Assembly (NCBI GenBank): GCA_032629725.1
Contig: JAFEVB010000020.1
Coordinates: 84,501-148,500, forward strand
DNA: 64,000 nt
Direction of reading: 5' to 3'
Source: Gremmenia infestans
Taxonomy: Eukaryota; Ascomycota; Leotiomycetes; Helotiales; Hamatocanthoscyphaceae
The position numbers were made by a program, and so were the translations under genes. Of the stretch, positions 1 to 11,173 are shown one piece after another. Numbering within the stretch: position 1 is the stretch's first letter; every line of letters starts with the position of its first letter. The notes beneath the pieces were generated by a model. That model was given only the letters and a program-made list of their open reading frames with translations. It was not told the origin of the DNA and did not search any database.

Positions 1-80
1 TAGCATATATGTTTTAGAATACTAGCTATTTTCAAAAGGCTTAGAACCCAATACCCACGCATCTTATGTCGAAAGGGACG

Positions 81-1214
81 TTAGGGGTATGCTTCTGCAA
101 TATCTAGGACATCCGTCTCAAGATTCAACTCTAACCACTTCCCCATCACCGCTGAAGGTCTTACGCAACCTCCTACCATGTATGCAGGTCCTAGTGCGGA
201 CAGAACCATATTCACGTCCTTGACTAGCTTCCCTCTGAAAAACATCTCGAAATCCTGGGCCACGTCTCCTACCTCTAAGGAAAATGGGTCGGCGCTGTCT
301 TTTGCTGCTGGAGTTTGCACATTAGAGATCTCCAAGTCCTTCAACCAAGAAGCAAGCAGTGCCTCGCCAGTCATTTTGACATATGTCTCTCGTAGGCACC
401 ACATAGCATAGAACCGCCGCAGCTTTACTTCGATGACCACGCTGCTTGGTAATTCCACGAACTCCTCTGGTGTGCCACCTCCTTTCGTGACCTTTATGTC
501 GAGCTTTCTGTTCCTCCACTGACATCGTGACAGCATATCCTTTGCATAACCCTCGATTTCTCCATCCATTATTCCAACCGACCTTGCCGAGACGGGCGAT
601 AATTTCATGTCATTCACTTCTGAATCTGCAAACACGTCGCTATGGATATCAACCCAGGCGAAGAATCCCTCTTTGTCGATATTGGAATAATCATGAACTA
701 ATCTTTCATTCGCACATACCACATCTGTCCCAACATCAACATGATTTTCGAATCCTATTGCAGCAATCAGGCTCACAATCCCCGCTTGATGGCTGACGTT
801 GAAATCAATGTGCATGTGATCATCGCCTTCTGGAATGTAACACGGTTTCCCATGTGTCGGCTGTCTGGATATCTTGCTCTTTGACCATGGCACATTGCAG
901 TATTTTGTAATAACAAGATGCTTCAGTAGATGAGAGGCAAGGCTCATCTTAGCATCTTTGACTTGGTAGTATCTCAGCACAGCTTCTTGCTCGGAAGAAG
1001 AAAGGAGAGCCAAAGCTCGGGAAGCCTTTTTGAATTAGCAAGGTGGGATAAAGTGACTGGAATTGACAGCCATGGATACGATACATACAACCGACTTCAG
1101 CTCTTGGACTTCATCCCTGGAGCGGGCCCTGTGCGGTACGGGCCACAAGTTGCGTGTGTCGAGGAGCCACTGGACGATCTGTGGCTCCGCTTTCTTGATG
1201 TTGTATGAAGCCAT
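81..1214 (-). CDS. 4'-phosphopantetheinyl transferase (NpgA/Sfp type)
   Basis: Transfers the phosphopantetheine arm of CoA to carrier domains of polyketide synthases, non-ribosomal peptide synthetases and alpha-aminoadipate reductase. Two exons (1214-1089 and 1025-81) give 356 residues. The 63-nt intron at 1026-1088 has GTATGT and CTAAT signals, and splicing continues the frame as ASRALALLSSSEQ, as expected for the family. Visible motifs are FNVSHQ (about 117-122), VDVGTDVV (138-145) and WCLRETYVKMTGEAL (from W251). In the last motif the Lys of the usual W-x-x-K-E is Arg254, while Glu255 and Lys259 are kept. ATG 1214 is the first ATG in frame. The Asp/Glu metal ligands look intact, so I expect an active enzyme. 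Family assignment is very secure; the choice between CfwA-like subclasses is not. Confidence 0.93.
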
Positions 1215-1605
1215 TCTATTACTCTTGCTTGCTGCTTTCAAAGCATTGTGTGCTGTGGTGGGTTCCGAGGTAAGTCCATGTTTTCAGGACAGTTTCCAGA
1301 CTCCATCTCCGAATGACAACTGGTTGGTACCTAGGTACCTAAGGATTGACCACACGTGACCCTCGTACCAATTAACACTCCATGACTCAAAAGTGAAATT
1401 CTAATTCTCCACTAAGTGGCACAGAATTTTTGCAAGGAACCTATGTTTTATTATATAAAATTAGAAACTGTTCCTGTTACCCTAAGGTCGTTTAGAAAAC
1501 ACTGCATAGAAACAGCCTAAGCACTATTGCAACAGTAAAGAAAGAAAAAAAAGGCAAAAATTGCAAAAATGTGGTGTTTAAGCTATGCTTAAGCGCTGGG
1601 AATTG

Positions 1606-1686
1606 AGCCCAACGCGGGGGTCGAACCCGCAACCTTCAGATTGCTTCTTGATATAAGAGTCTGACGCTCTACCGATTGAGCTGGGA
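1606..1686 (-). tRNA. tRNA-Lys(CTT) with 12-nt intron; probably defective
   Basis: On the minus strand the anticodon arm (TCAGA stem, anticodon CTT, TCTGA stem), a 12-nt intron after position 37, and a perfect T arm (GCGGG-TTCGACC-CCCGC) are clear. The acceptor 3' strand GTTGGGC pairs only partly with TCCCAGC. The usual two-base spacer before the D stem is missing: GCTC of the D stem directly overlaps the acceptor strand. A 4-nt loss from an AGCTAGCT-like sequence would explain this. The gene may be a pseudo-tRNA, or the assembly may be wrong by four bases. Confidence 0.7.
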
Positions 1687-1689
1687 AGA

Positions 1690-2529
1690 TGTTAGTAACC
1701 ATTCTCATGATTCATCTTCTAGACTGTAACATACCTAGCCGGGCAGGCTTGTGTTTTTGAACGCAAAGTGGTTGTTTTCGTATATACTTACCAGAAGATA
1801 GGCGGGCCGGACAAGTGGGTCCTTGGCTTGAAAATTTGAAGAAGAAATTTGCGGCACCTTCATGGAACGACTGGGACTAATTTACATGCAATAATACTCG
1901 ACTATAGGGCAATTGGATGCTACTTAGAAACTATAGATAGTTTGCTATTTGTATGGTGTATTATTAGGTAATCAGGGCATGATGAAGGACTGTATAGTTT
2001 ATTACAGAGAAGAAAATCCCATCAGGAAATTCTGCCTTAATATGAATAGAAGGAAACCCATCTTTTCGTCAGACAACAAAGTGTAACATCGGATCCGCCA
2101 TATCCAGGTCCGTGTCCTTGGTGATGTAGAGCTTCATTCATTCATTAGCCTAGAGATACTTCGTAACTGAGCAGCAGTTCCAATCCCACTTCAACCCAGA
2201 GTCTCCCGCTTAGCAGCAGACCTGGAACGGATCATGGAGCCCTCGCCCGCGTAATAAGAAGACATGAATGGCCATAAGATGTATTGGGCAAGCCAGTCGA
2301 TGTGCACCAGCATTTCATTCGTAGTTAGGTAGTTTGAAGTCAGTGAGGTTGTGGGTGAAAAATCCACGAAACATTACCCCCGGGGGCCAGGATGCCGATG
2401 ACTATAGCTACCTTTTTCGCGTACATAGTAAATACCTACCGTAGAGGATCTTCTGCGAGTTACACATTGATGTTTGTATTGTGTAGAATTCTGCTCTGTT
2501 GCTATTCCACAACCACAAGGGGCCCTCGT
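1690..2529. other. Intergenic, tRNA to DHODH 3' end
   Basis: There is no supported gene. The sequence is AT-leaning, with scattered AGGTACCTA-type motifs that recur in most intergenic stretches of this window. Short open frames here show no family features. Confidence 0.5.
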
Positions 2530-4098
2530 CTAAGGTTTGCCCAGAATTTCATTCTTCATCTCTTTTTTAATCCTTGAAACTGTACCAACGCCCCCATATA
2601 CTAATGCAGTGTATATCTGTGCCACACTAGCCCCAGCATTCAAAATCTCAAGCGCCTGCTTCCCGTTTGTGATGCCACCTGTAGCGAATATGACTTTTTG
2701 TTCGTGTTTCCCCAGACCGGCATCGACCGCCGTTGATCCTGCGAGGGACTCTTTGACTGTAGGTTCATCCCCAGCTTCGGCACCCCCAACTAGCTTAGGC
2801 GATTTCGCCGGTTCCTTCTCCTGGGGTGGAGGTGGTCCTTGGTCTAAGAGACGTTTATATCTCTTCACCAGTCCCAAAGTTCTCTCAAACATCTGCGGGC
2901 CTGAAAATCCACCTTGCTCATCCAGTATTTGCCTTTCCTTGGCTGGCAAATCAACATGGCGAGGGATGAGATTGTGTCTTCTTTTCGTCGTATTTCCAAC
3001 TATAACTCCGTCGACCCCGCTTCTCCAAATAGCCTCCACAATTCCCTCGAGCTGTTCATCTTGGTCTTCATCAGGTGAGACTTTTACCATCACCCTAGGT
3101 TTTGTCTTCCTGTCTACAGATCTTGCAGCAGCAACCACACCCTCCAGTATTCTAGTTAGAGGCTCTACCTTTTGCAACGTTCGCAAACCTGGGGTGTTTG
3201 GGCTGCTGACGTTTACCACCAGTATATCTGCATAAGGTGCCAACTTTTCCACACAGTAGACATAATCGTTCTTTACAGCCTCGATGTCCTCATCTTTCGT
3301 AAGCTTATTCTTGGCGACTTGCACAGCCAACAGTTTCCCCTCCACCAAGCTTCCGGCTGGAACTCCCGCTCCACCATTGAGGACAAATTCCTCGGCATCT
3401 TTGCCAATGCCGTAGCCATTATGATATGCGAAAAGCCGTACACGTTCCCTTAATCGCATAGCCATGTCCTCCGCGCCTAGAGAGTTCAGTCCGTATCGAT
3501 TGATCAGGGATTTTTGGCTTGGCAGCCTAAACACTCGCGGCTTAGGGTTGCCATCTTGCGGGAATGGTGTTGCTCCTCCTACTTCCACAATCGCAGGTCC
3601 TAGTGCGAAAAGCGCATCTGGGACTTCTGCCAGTTTATCGAGACCCGCAGACGTCCCAATTGGATTCTGTAGCCTCTGCCCAAATACTGTGATGCCCAGA
3701 TCTACATCCTTCAAGTCCTGATTCTTGGAAGTTCGTTCTCGGGCATGGACGCCGAATGAGTACATTGCCTTCAAAGCTTCAGTTCCAATATGGTGTGCAT
3801 CCTCGGCATCAGGTAAGAGCCACCGCAATGCGGGAACGACGAGCCATTGGTGTACGCTAGCTCGGGTATCGGTGATATAGAGGTAGCTGAAGACGGCGAA
3901 AAGGGAGAGGGATGTCCCATAGAGGAGGTTCTTTAGTCGAGTGACGACTGAGCCAGCCTCTCGAGCTGCTGTTGATGCGGGGCGTCGTAAGAGCACCGCG
4001 TTTCGAGGGAGAACGGCGACAGGTCGAGATTGAGAGAGTATAATACGCGTCGCGGGAGATTGATAGCTGCGCGCAAGGCGCAGAAACAGGACCGACAT
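2530..4098 (-). CDS. Dihydroorotate dehydrogenase, mitochondrial class 2
   Basis: Oxidises dihydroorotate to orotate with ubiquinone as acceptor in the inner mitochondrial membrane (pyrimidine synthesis, fourth step). Single exon, 522 residues from the first ATG of the frame. The N-terminus is Arg-rich and targeting-like, followed by a membrane segment at about 58-77. FMN-site features include PIGTSAGLDK (146-155) and FATGGI (471-476). The catalytic-serine loop NVSSPNTPGLR is at 296-306. A Pro/Glu-rich insert at about 420-465 lies just before the last FMN-binding strand; such inserts are common in fungal class 2 enzymes. The gene is divergent from the VHS-GAT gene, sharing about 340 bp of promoter. 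Very secure. Confidence 0.96.
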   Translation of the reverse strand: MSVLFLRLARSYQSPATRIILSQSRPVAVLPRNAVLLRRPASTAAREAGSVVTRLKNLLYGTSLSLFAVFSYLYITDTRASVHQWLVVPALRWLLPDAEDAHHIGTEALKAMYSFGVHARERTSKNQDLKDVDLGITVFGQRLQNPIGTSAGLDKLAEVPDALFALGPAIVEVGGATPFPQDGNPKPRVFRLPSQKSLINRYGLNSLGAEDMAMRLRERVRLFAYHNGYGIGKDAEEFVLNGGAGVPAGSLVEGKLLAVQVAKNKLTKDEDIEAVKNDYVYCVEKLAPYADILVVNVSSPNTPGLRTLQKVEPLTRILEGVVAAARSVDRKTKPRVMVKVSPDEDQDEQLEGIVEAIWRSGVDGVIVGNTTKRRHNLIPRHVDLPAKERQILDEQGGFSGPQMFERTLGLVKRYKRLLDQGPPPPQEKEPAKSPKLVGGAEAGDEPTVKESLAGSTAVDAGLGKHEQKVIFATGGITNGKQALEILNAGASVAQIYTALVYGGVGTVSRIKKEMKNEILGKP

Positions 4099-4440
4099 AT
4101 TAGAGCGTCGACAACATGAGGTGTGGGTGTTCAATTGCTGTGAAGACCAGTAACTTAGGTAGGTACAGTAAGTACACTATAAAAGTCCGCGCGCTACAAG
4201 ATCGTAATCCTCACTCACATCCTGCACGTTCCACGTCCTCACAGGGTGGCTCAGCTTCCTAAACAGCCAGCCGACAATCTACCGACGATCTCCAAGCAAC
4301 GAATACACAACACCATAAGAACCCCCAGTTTCATACCACTCATATACCCAATCTTCCCTCCTCCTTTCTCCCCTCTCCTCCTCTTCCTCCTCCTCCCCTC
4401 CTTAAAGTTCCCACACCATACTACCCCCAGAACCTTCATC

Positions 4441-6077
4441 ATGAAGGCAATGAAGAGTATGAATGTCAACCGGATGCTGGGATCTTTAAAGCGCAAACGT
4501 AGGATCGCCCCAAACCCCCTCTTAACACCGCCATACTAATACAATACTTCTTCCCTCCAGCCAGAGAGACAGACGCCCCTGAAGGAGCTGGACCTGCAGC
4601 TGGACCTGTAGACTCGCAAGCCGATACCCCAGAAGCAAGTGCGCTGCGCAATGTTGTATGTGACAGCTTCAGGCTCCAACCACGTACCGGTACTAATACG
4701 CGCAACAGCGACTGTTCTGCGAATCTGGTGGACCAAACGGCTCTGTATGGCTCCCCTCTGCCTGCAGTGAGTCTAAGAGGTGACTGGCTGCTGATATTTG
4801 ATCCCCACAGGGCGAAGAAGTGCTCTACCTTCCTACGATTGTCGAAGCTTGCGAATCCTCCCCCTCCGCGGCAAAGGAGTCCGCGCATCTCATTCGAAAA
4901 TTCCTCTCCAAGGACAACTTTGCGAAACCCTATATACAATACAATGCCATCATGCTAATCAGAATACTGTCTGACAACCCTGGCAAGACGTTTACAAGAA
5001 ACCTCGACTCGAAGTTCGTCCAGACGGTGAAGGAGCTGTTGCGATTTGGAAGGGATCCAAGTGTCAAGCAAATCCTCATGGAAACGCTAGAAACATTTCA
5101 GAGAGACAAGGCGAACGACGAGGGATGCGCGCAGCTGAACGAGATGTGGAAAAAGGAACATGAGCGCATGGTCAAAATTCACGTATTGTTTACCCCCCTG
5201 TGCAGTGGATAGTAATACTAACAGCAGGCAGGGTCCAGCAGGTCCTCGAGTCAACGCTTCTCCTCCTGTCGATCCCCACAGCCAAAACTACTTTTCTCGG
5301 AATCACCACAGCCACCGACTCCCTCCTCCCCACGAACTGTCCTCCCGCATCGAAGAAGCCCGAACTTCGGCGCAATTACTTTCACAGACAGTCCAGAGTA
5401 CACCGCCCTCCGAATTGTTACAAAATGAACTCGTCCGGGAGTTCGCCGATCGCTGCCAGAGTGCGAGTAGGAGCGTGCAAGCATATATGATAGCGGAGAA
5501 CCCCTCACCTGACAACGATACTATGGAGACCTTGATCGAGACAAACGAACAGTTGAGCAAAGCGATGAACCAACATCAACGTGCGATACTGTCATCGAGA
5601 AAGGCTGCAGGGTTGGGCAATGGAGAGACTGGCATAACTCCTCCCAATGGGCCGCCTTCAGGACGCATCGAGTCTGACTTTGCAGCTCCTCCAGGCCCTC
5701 CGCCAAACCATAGCAAGCCTCCGAGGAAAGCTGTGCCTACAGCGCCGCAGATACCACCCCCTGGCGATTACGCTCCAACAGACGTTGACAATGAAAACCC
5801 CTTCTCCGACCCTTCTGAGACGGCCTCGAAGCCGGAGCAGAAACCGCCCTACCCAAAAGACAAGCCTCCTACTGCTACAGGGCAGTTCAATGACAGGTTA
5901 GGCATTGAGCCATACCATCCCGGATTTCAGGACACGCAGAGCTACATTGGGAGACAAGAAAGTGCTACTGGAAAGCTCACAATGCACGCAGCTGTTGACA
6001 CATCGGACGAGGATAATGTGAGGATTGAGGGATCCGGCACACAGCCTAGTGCCAAGGCACCAGTCTACCGGTATTGA
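4441..6077 (+). CDS. VHS-GAT domain adaptor, Lsb5-like
   Basis: Probable endocytic/trafficking adaptor linking ubiquitinated cargo and the actin machinery, as known for yeast Lsb5. Five exons: 4441-4498, 4561-4655, 4709-4744, 4811-5182 and 5232-6077; all junctions keep frame and give 468 residues. A VHS domain spans about 40-190 (FCESGGPNGSGEEVLYLPTI spans the third junction). A GAT-like helical region covers about 221-312. A proline-rich tail contains an NPF motif at 376-378, a classic ligand for EH-domain proteins and a feature of Lsb5. Four ATGs lie close together at the start; I chose the first. The last intron is only 49 nt and its 3' site (GGCAG) was picked because it alone preserves the frame. 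Confidence 0.88.
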
Positions 6078-6822
6078 TTTGTACTTAATTTGGACATGGC
6101 ATTGGCATGTATGGAGATTACGGAGGGGACATATTGAGCGTTGTAGTTTTCAGTTTCACAGCGGCATTCGGATACCAAATGACATAGTTTTTCTGCATCC
6201 AATGCAAGACTTATTTCATACCTCTCCCCGTGGGCAGGCATTGCTCTGTAGAAGTCTGGAAGCGCCTACTTGCTGCGGATCTAGGTAAAATGTCTCGTCT
6301 TGAACCATTGGATGAAGGTTCAGGGCTTGTGGGATGCACCTAGCTCTGGCAAGAACTCAAGGTTCACGGGAATGTCGTCTATTATAGCGAAATGGTTCTT
6401 TATGTTGTAACATATTTATTCGACAAGAATGGTCCAGATTTGAGTTAAACTACAAGTAACGTCCGTCCCTGCCCTGCGTAGCGAGAAACCCGCTATGCCG
6501 AGAAAAATGATAGGTACCTTGACTATAAGCAATTTAAACTCTATGCACACATCAACATCTCTCATAATATTATGTATGTTATATTCCGCAGTCACGTTTG
6601 TGTTGTCGCCCTGCGTTGGTACCTTTCGTACTTCACAAGCGAGTCGAACACCCAAGCGAGCCGAACACCAATCTCCAATCTCATAAGCTATTATCCTTGT
6701 AACAGCACAACGAATAGATATAGCCTTATTAGAATTACTAACACATAATCCTCTGGTAAGGCACGTACGAGCGGTGTTCGCTGTAGAGCCACAGGTCAAG
6801 AACGGAACCTTAGGTTAAGCTT
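6078..6822. other. Intergenic between convergent genes
   Basis: This stretch lies between the 3' ends of the VHS-GAT gene and the HET NLR. Nothing beyond probable 3' UTR sequence is visible; an open frame on the minus strand (6416-6799) has no recognisable features. Confidence 0.5.
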
Positions 6823-9800
6823 TCAAAACAGCCTTTGCCGTTTTGATGCTGGAGCCTTGTTCTCAACCACGGCATCTAAAGCATATAATTTGACCCGCGA
6901 AATCTCGGATTGAGCATGTTCAGGTCCGGGGACTTGCTCATACCCACGCAACGCCTTTGAAAACATAGTCTTGGCCTTCGCTAGATCAGCTTGACATTCG
7001 AAGAGAAGGCCTAAGTTAAAGATCGTGTTTAGTGCTGGGACGTAAGTGGTGATATTATCTGGACCGATCGTGTTCTCGTAGCCTTGCAGCGCCCGCTAGT
7101 ACATCTGCTCGGCCTCGACCAGCTTGCCCTGGTCGGCGTAGAGGAGCCCTAGGTTATAAACCGTATCAAGCGTTAACGTGTGGTCCGGACCCCATGCCTT
7201 CTTATAGCCTTGCAGCGCCCGCTGGTACATCTGCTCGGCCTCGACCAGCTTGCCCTGGTTAGCATAGAGGTTCCCTAGGTTATTAACCGTATTAAGCGTT
7301 GACGTATAGTCCGGACCCCATGCCTTCTCTTTGCCTTGCAGCGCCCGCTGGTACATCTGCTCGGCCTCGACCAGCTTGCCCTGGTTAGCATAGAGGTTCC
7401 CTAGGTTATTAACCGTATTAAGCGTTGACGTATAGTCCGGACCCCATGCCTTCTCTTTGCCTTGCAGCGCCCGCTGGTACATCTGCTCGGCCTCGACCAG
7501 CTTGCCCTGGTTAGCATAGAGGATCCCTAGGTTATTAACCGTATTAAGCGTTGACGTATAGTCCGGACCCCATGCCTTCTCTTTGCCTTGCAGCGCCCGC
7601 TGGTACATCTGCTCGGCCTCGACCAGCTTGCCCTGGTCGGCGTAGAGGAGCCCTAGGTTATAAACCGTATCAAGCGTTGACGTGTGGTCCGGACCCCATG
7701 CCTTCTCTTTGCCTTGCAGCGCCCGCTGGTACATCTGCTCGGCCTCGACCAGCTTGCCCTGGTCGGCGTAGAGGAGCCCTAGGTTATTAACCGTATCAAG
7801 CGTTGACGTGTGGTCCGGACCCCATGCCTTCTCGTAGCCTTGCAGCGCCCGCTGGTACATCTGCTCGGCCTCGACCAGCTTGCCCTGGTCGGCGTAGAGG
7901 AACCCCAGGTTAAAACATTCATCTGTCAGCTTATCATCTACTACTAAGCCAGTTGAAATCATATGTGAACACCTCGCTGCATGCTGGAGAAGTCGACGTT
8001 GCTTTAGCCATGGCTGAATATCCTTCTCTCCAGGGACATGTGCTCCCACAAGCTGCACAGCTAGCCTAGCTAGATCGCAATCCCACTCTTGGTTCAGAGC
8101 ATGGATGGTCCAGGAGTGAACACATCCATGAATGCTATACCCTTTAGACTCGATCCATTCCTGTGAAGACGTAGCTACCTCCACTAGCCCATAGTTACTC
8201 AAGACCCGCACCGCACTGTCGAAGCTTAACTCGTCTTTAGTGAGCTCTTGTAGCCATTCAGGGTCCTCAGAATCGCTATGTCGAAGAAGCTCAAACCAAA
8301 GATCCTGGTTGTCAAAATACGCCCATAGGCGAAGGAGGTTTGCTGAGTAGGGGTTCCGCTGTTTGATTTTATCAAATGAGATTTGCCATGTCGAATAAAG
8401 CGTTCGGTCTTCGTACGAGCCTAGCTCAGGACTTGTTTCCTTGAGCCTCACCCATGACTCCTTATACAAACGAAGATAGTCTGAGAAACTCCTCGCTGTT
8501 TGATCGAGGTATGCTCCAGCAGTAGCTAATGCAAGTGGAAGTCCATCTAATTCCGTTGCAAGCTTCACAGCATCGGGATCTAGTATTTGAAGTTAGAGAA
8601 GTAATATTAAATCTAGAATGTCCTTACCCATTGTCAGCCCTTGTCGTCTCGATGCGTTTGACAAAATCTCAAGACCATCAACTATATTTCCTAGCTTCCG
8701 AATTTGGATAAGATGACCAATTCTGACCTCCGATGACCGCGTTGTGATGATAATTGACCCTTGATATGATTCGGGAAGGAACTTTCTAATATCCACAGCC
8801 GCAGGATCCGTCCCACCAGATAGTTTAGGAGTGTCATAGTTGTCGTAGATCATCAGCCATCGTGAGTTGTTAGGCAGACTCAGCCACGACTTAACAGACT
8901 CAACTACCTCGTTAAGGTCTTGGTTCGTCCCTAGGTTGCTAACCGGGATGGCCGACGGGTGTTCTCTTGATATTTGCTTGGCTAGCTTAGCAAAGCTCTG
9001 CTTTAGAGAATCTTCGTCCTTGATGTTCAGCCAGAATATTGCCGAGTAATTGTCCTTATGCCGCTTCGCATATGCAATACTAAGCTGTGTCTTGCCGATT
9101 CCGCCTAGACCGTGAAGAACAACTGCTCGACGGGACCCATCGCCTTTGAGTGTCTTGTGTATTTCGGAGAGCTCATGTTCCCTGGCCACAAAGTATTCAA
9201 CGTCGGAAACGTTAAAGAGGCTAAAGGTGACTGAGAAGTTCTCGCGCTTGTACCCTGATCTAGTCAGCAGCTTCCCATTGCCAGCGTGCCTTTATTTTTA
9301 ACAAGTGCTTATGACTCAAGGGAAAGACTAACCTTTAGAAGCCTTTTCAATTTCTTCTCGGAGTCGCTGCATCGCCTTTTCCTTCCCCTCGCTGTAGATA
9401 AGTGGCATATTGACGTTGAAAGTACCTAGTAACGAGTACGCTTTGTCTTCCTGGCGAAAAGTCTCACGACTTGCTGCCCACGAAAATCGCTCAGCGACGC
9501 TGAAGTCAGATAATGGGCTACCTCGAAGGGCACTAACTGGAATTCCTGTTATCTCGCAGATATGCCGTTCTAAGGAGGCCTTATTGCCTAATAGCTCCCC
9601 CTCTTTAGAGAAGAAGTCGACTGATGCCGGCGCAATGAGCTCTTGCAGAGTCCAGCCTCGAGTGAACCATTCGCTTTTCCGAAATGTCGATTCCCAGGGC
9701 TCATTGGACATGTCGGCCGAACCGGAGTGAGGTTGCGAAACATCTGGCAGGTAAACGTAGCACTTGGTCGCATCCCGGTACCAGCGAAACATAGAGTTGA

Positions 9801-10068
9801 TAGCCTCTGCAAGCTCGGTACTGTTCGATTTATCAATACAGCATGTGTCCACCCAAAAGTATTGCAAGCCGTTATGCTTAGCTTGTCTACCGCAGAACTG
9901 TATCTTGCCATAGCCAGCCTTGCTCTTGCTCGTACCGTCCATCAGATCCTTGAAAGTGACCTCCTCCGCTCCCCACCTGTGCGAAAGTATAGCATATCCA
10001 GGTATATTGCTCTCAAAGAACTCAGTCAGGCTGAAATTGCCATCGTTGTCATGCTGTAGCAGACGCAT
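6823..10068 (-). pseudogene. HET-NB-ARC-TPR NLR-like receptor with premature stop
   Basis: A fungal STAND receptor of the allorecognition/heterokaryon-incompatibility type. Exons are 10068-9333, 9254-8628 and 8579-onward; both introns (78 and 48 nt) restore the frame. The HET domain covers about 1-195 (YAILSHRWG, FWVDTCCID, RGWTLQELIAP). NB-ARC has P-loop GLGGIGKT (294-301), Walker B WLMIYDNYD (378-386), IIITTRS and GLPLAL (467-472). TPR repeats of 42 residues begin near 676. A TAG at 7098-7096 replaces the CAG found at that place in the six other repeats, ending the protein at 948 residues. The frame stays open beyond it for 90 residues, with one degenerate TPR, to TGA at 6825-6823. The stop is therefore a recent single-base change; the truncated protein might still act. 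Domain calls are secure; pseudogene status is an inference. Confidence 0.88.
7095..7915 (-). repeat. Seven near-identical 126-bp TPR-coding repeats
   Basis: The 42-codon unit recurs at exact 126-bp steps (same base at 7095, 7221, 7347, 7473, 7599, 7725 and 7851). Copies differ at only a few positions: YADQG versus YANQG, PDHTSTLD versus PDYTSTLN, and GYEKA, GKEKA or GYKKA. This block pattern indicates duplication and gene conversion between units, as known for repeat domains of fungal NLRs. Confidence 0.95.
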
Positions 10069-11173
10069 TATTTGACTGGGTTCGAGGATCGCAAGAGAGA
10101 GGGGTTTCCGTAGTTATTGAGCCATCGAGTTGGCATAGATGTTGGGTGAAGATTTGGGAGAAGATGTCGATTTGAGGCTGGCGCGTTCAGCTGAGCGGCT
10201 GCCTTGCAGCCATAGCATCTATCATCCTGCATTGTTATACGCCACTATAAGCGCCCAAGACCTGCCAATCGCTCAAGCCGACCGCAGGAAATCTAGAAGT
10301 CATTGTTGGCATAGGATATTCGAAATATATGAAGGAACGGGGAAGTGGAATCTACCTTTGGTCAGCATTCTAAGGTGTCGGAGCTTCTGCTTCTTGCATT
10401 TGTTTAGACAGTCTAACCTTACACCTTACTAGTAGGCATATATTTATTTTTAATCCAAATTATATGACGTTGACAATGGTAGTGACTGGAGGAGGGCAAA
10501 GTCTTAAGTATTTAGGAATAGCTATAGGTATAGAATACAACACCAGCCAGCCCTCCAAGTTGCACTATTTCATGGAATTATGCTATACCATGTTATGCAT
10601 GCATAAGGATCAGGTACCAGAACTGTACTGTTGTGCATTGCATTGCTACCTATCTATTTCTATTTCCAGGGGTCACTAAAGCGGTCCGCCCGGCCGTTGC
10701 GAGTAACCGCAAATGGACGATCTTGGCTGAACTGGAAAATGCAAAACCCTTCATCTGAGTAGTTACGTTACCCCGTACTCTTCCGCTCCTTCCATTCATT
10801 CAATCCTTTCCAATAACTCTGCAACTACACCAAGCCTTTCTTTTCCTTCTCACATTCGTTTAGAATCAATAACAGCTTCAACACCAATTCACATTCACAT
10901 TCGCATTCAAAGTCACGAGTCACGATTTACAATAACAACAAAAGAACATCATCAGTCCTGGCCTATATCAACCTAGCCTGGTGCCCTGTTGAATACGAAG
11001 ACAAAGACATTCCTATAACCGCCTGATCTCACTCATCATTGCCACCACATCGCATCACCACAAACCACCTCACCCATCCATAACTCAGTGCATATCATAA
11101 CCCATCTATCGATCCCTCTCTACGCTCACAAACACCATCCATCCGTCTACTGCCTTCGCCTCGCACACACAAC
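10069..11173. promoter_or_regulatory. Divergent promoter region, NLR and surface protein
   Basis: About 1.1 kb separates the two start codons. The last 400 bp before the surface-protein ATG are pyrimidine-rich with short ATTCACATTC-like repeats, consistent with a long CT-rich 5' leader. No specific operator was identified. Confidence 0.4.

Noticed and set aside
2537..3235. 232-codon plus-strand frame opposite dihydroorotate dehydrogenase
   Set aside because: Pure antisense shadow of a well-supported enzyme gene.
6416..6799. 127-codon minus-strand frame considered as a 3' exon of the HET NLR
   Set aside because: The NLR frame already ends at TGA 6825-6823 with a degenerate TPR before it; nothing links the two.
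7095..7915. Regular direct repeats at constant spacing, superficially CRISPR-like
   Set aside because: The whole 126-bp unit is coding and nearly identical, without unique spacers; it encodes tandem TPRs in a fungal NLR.
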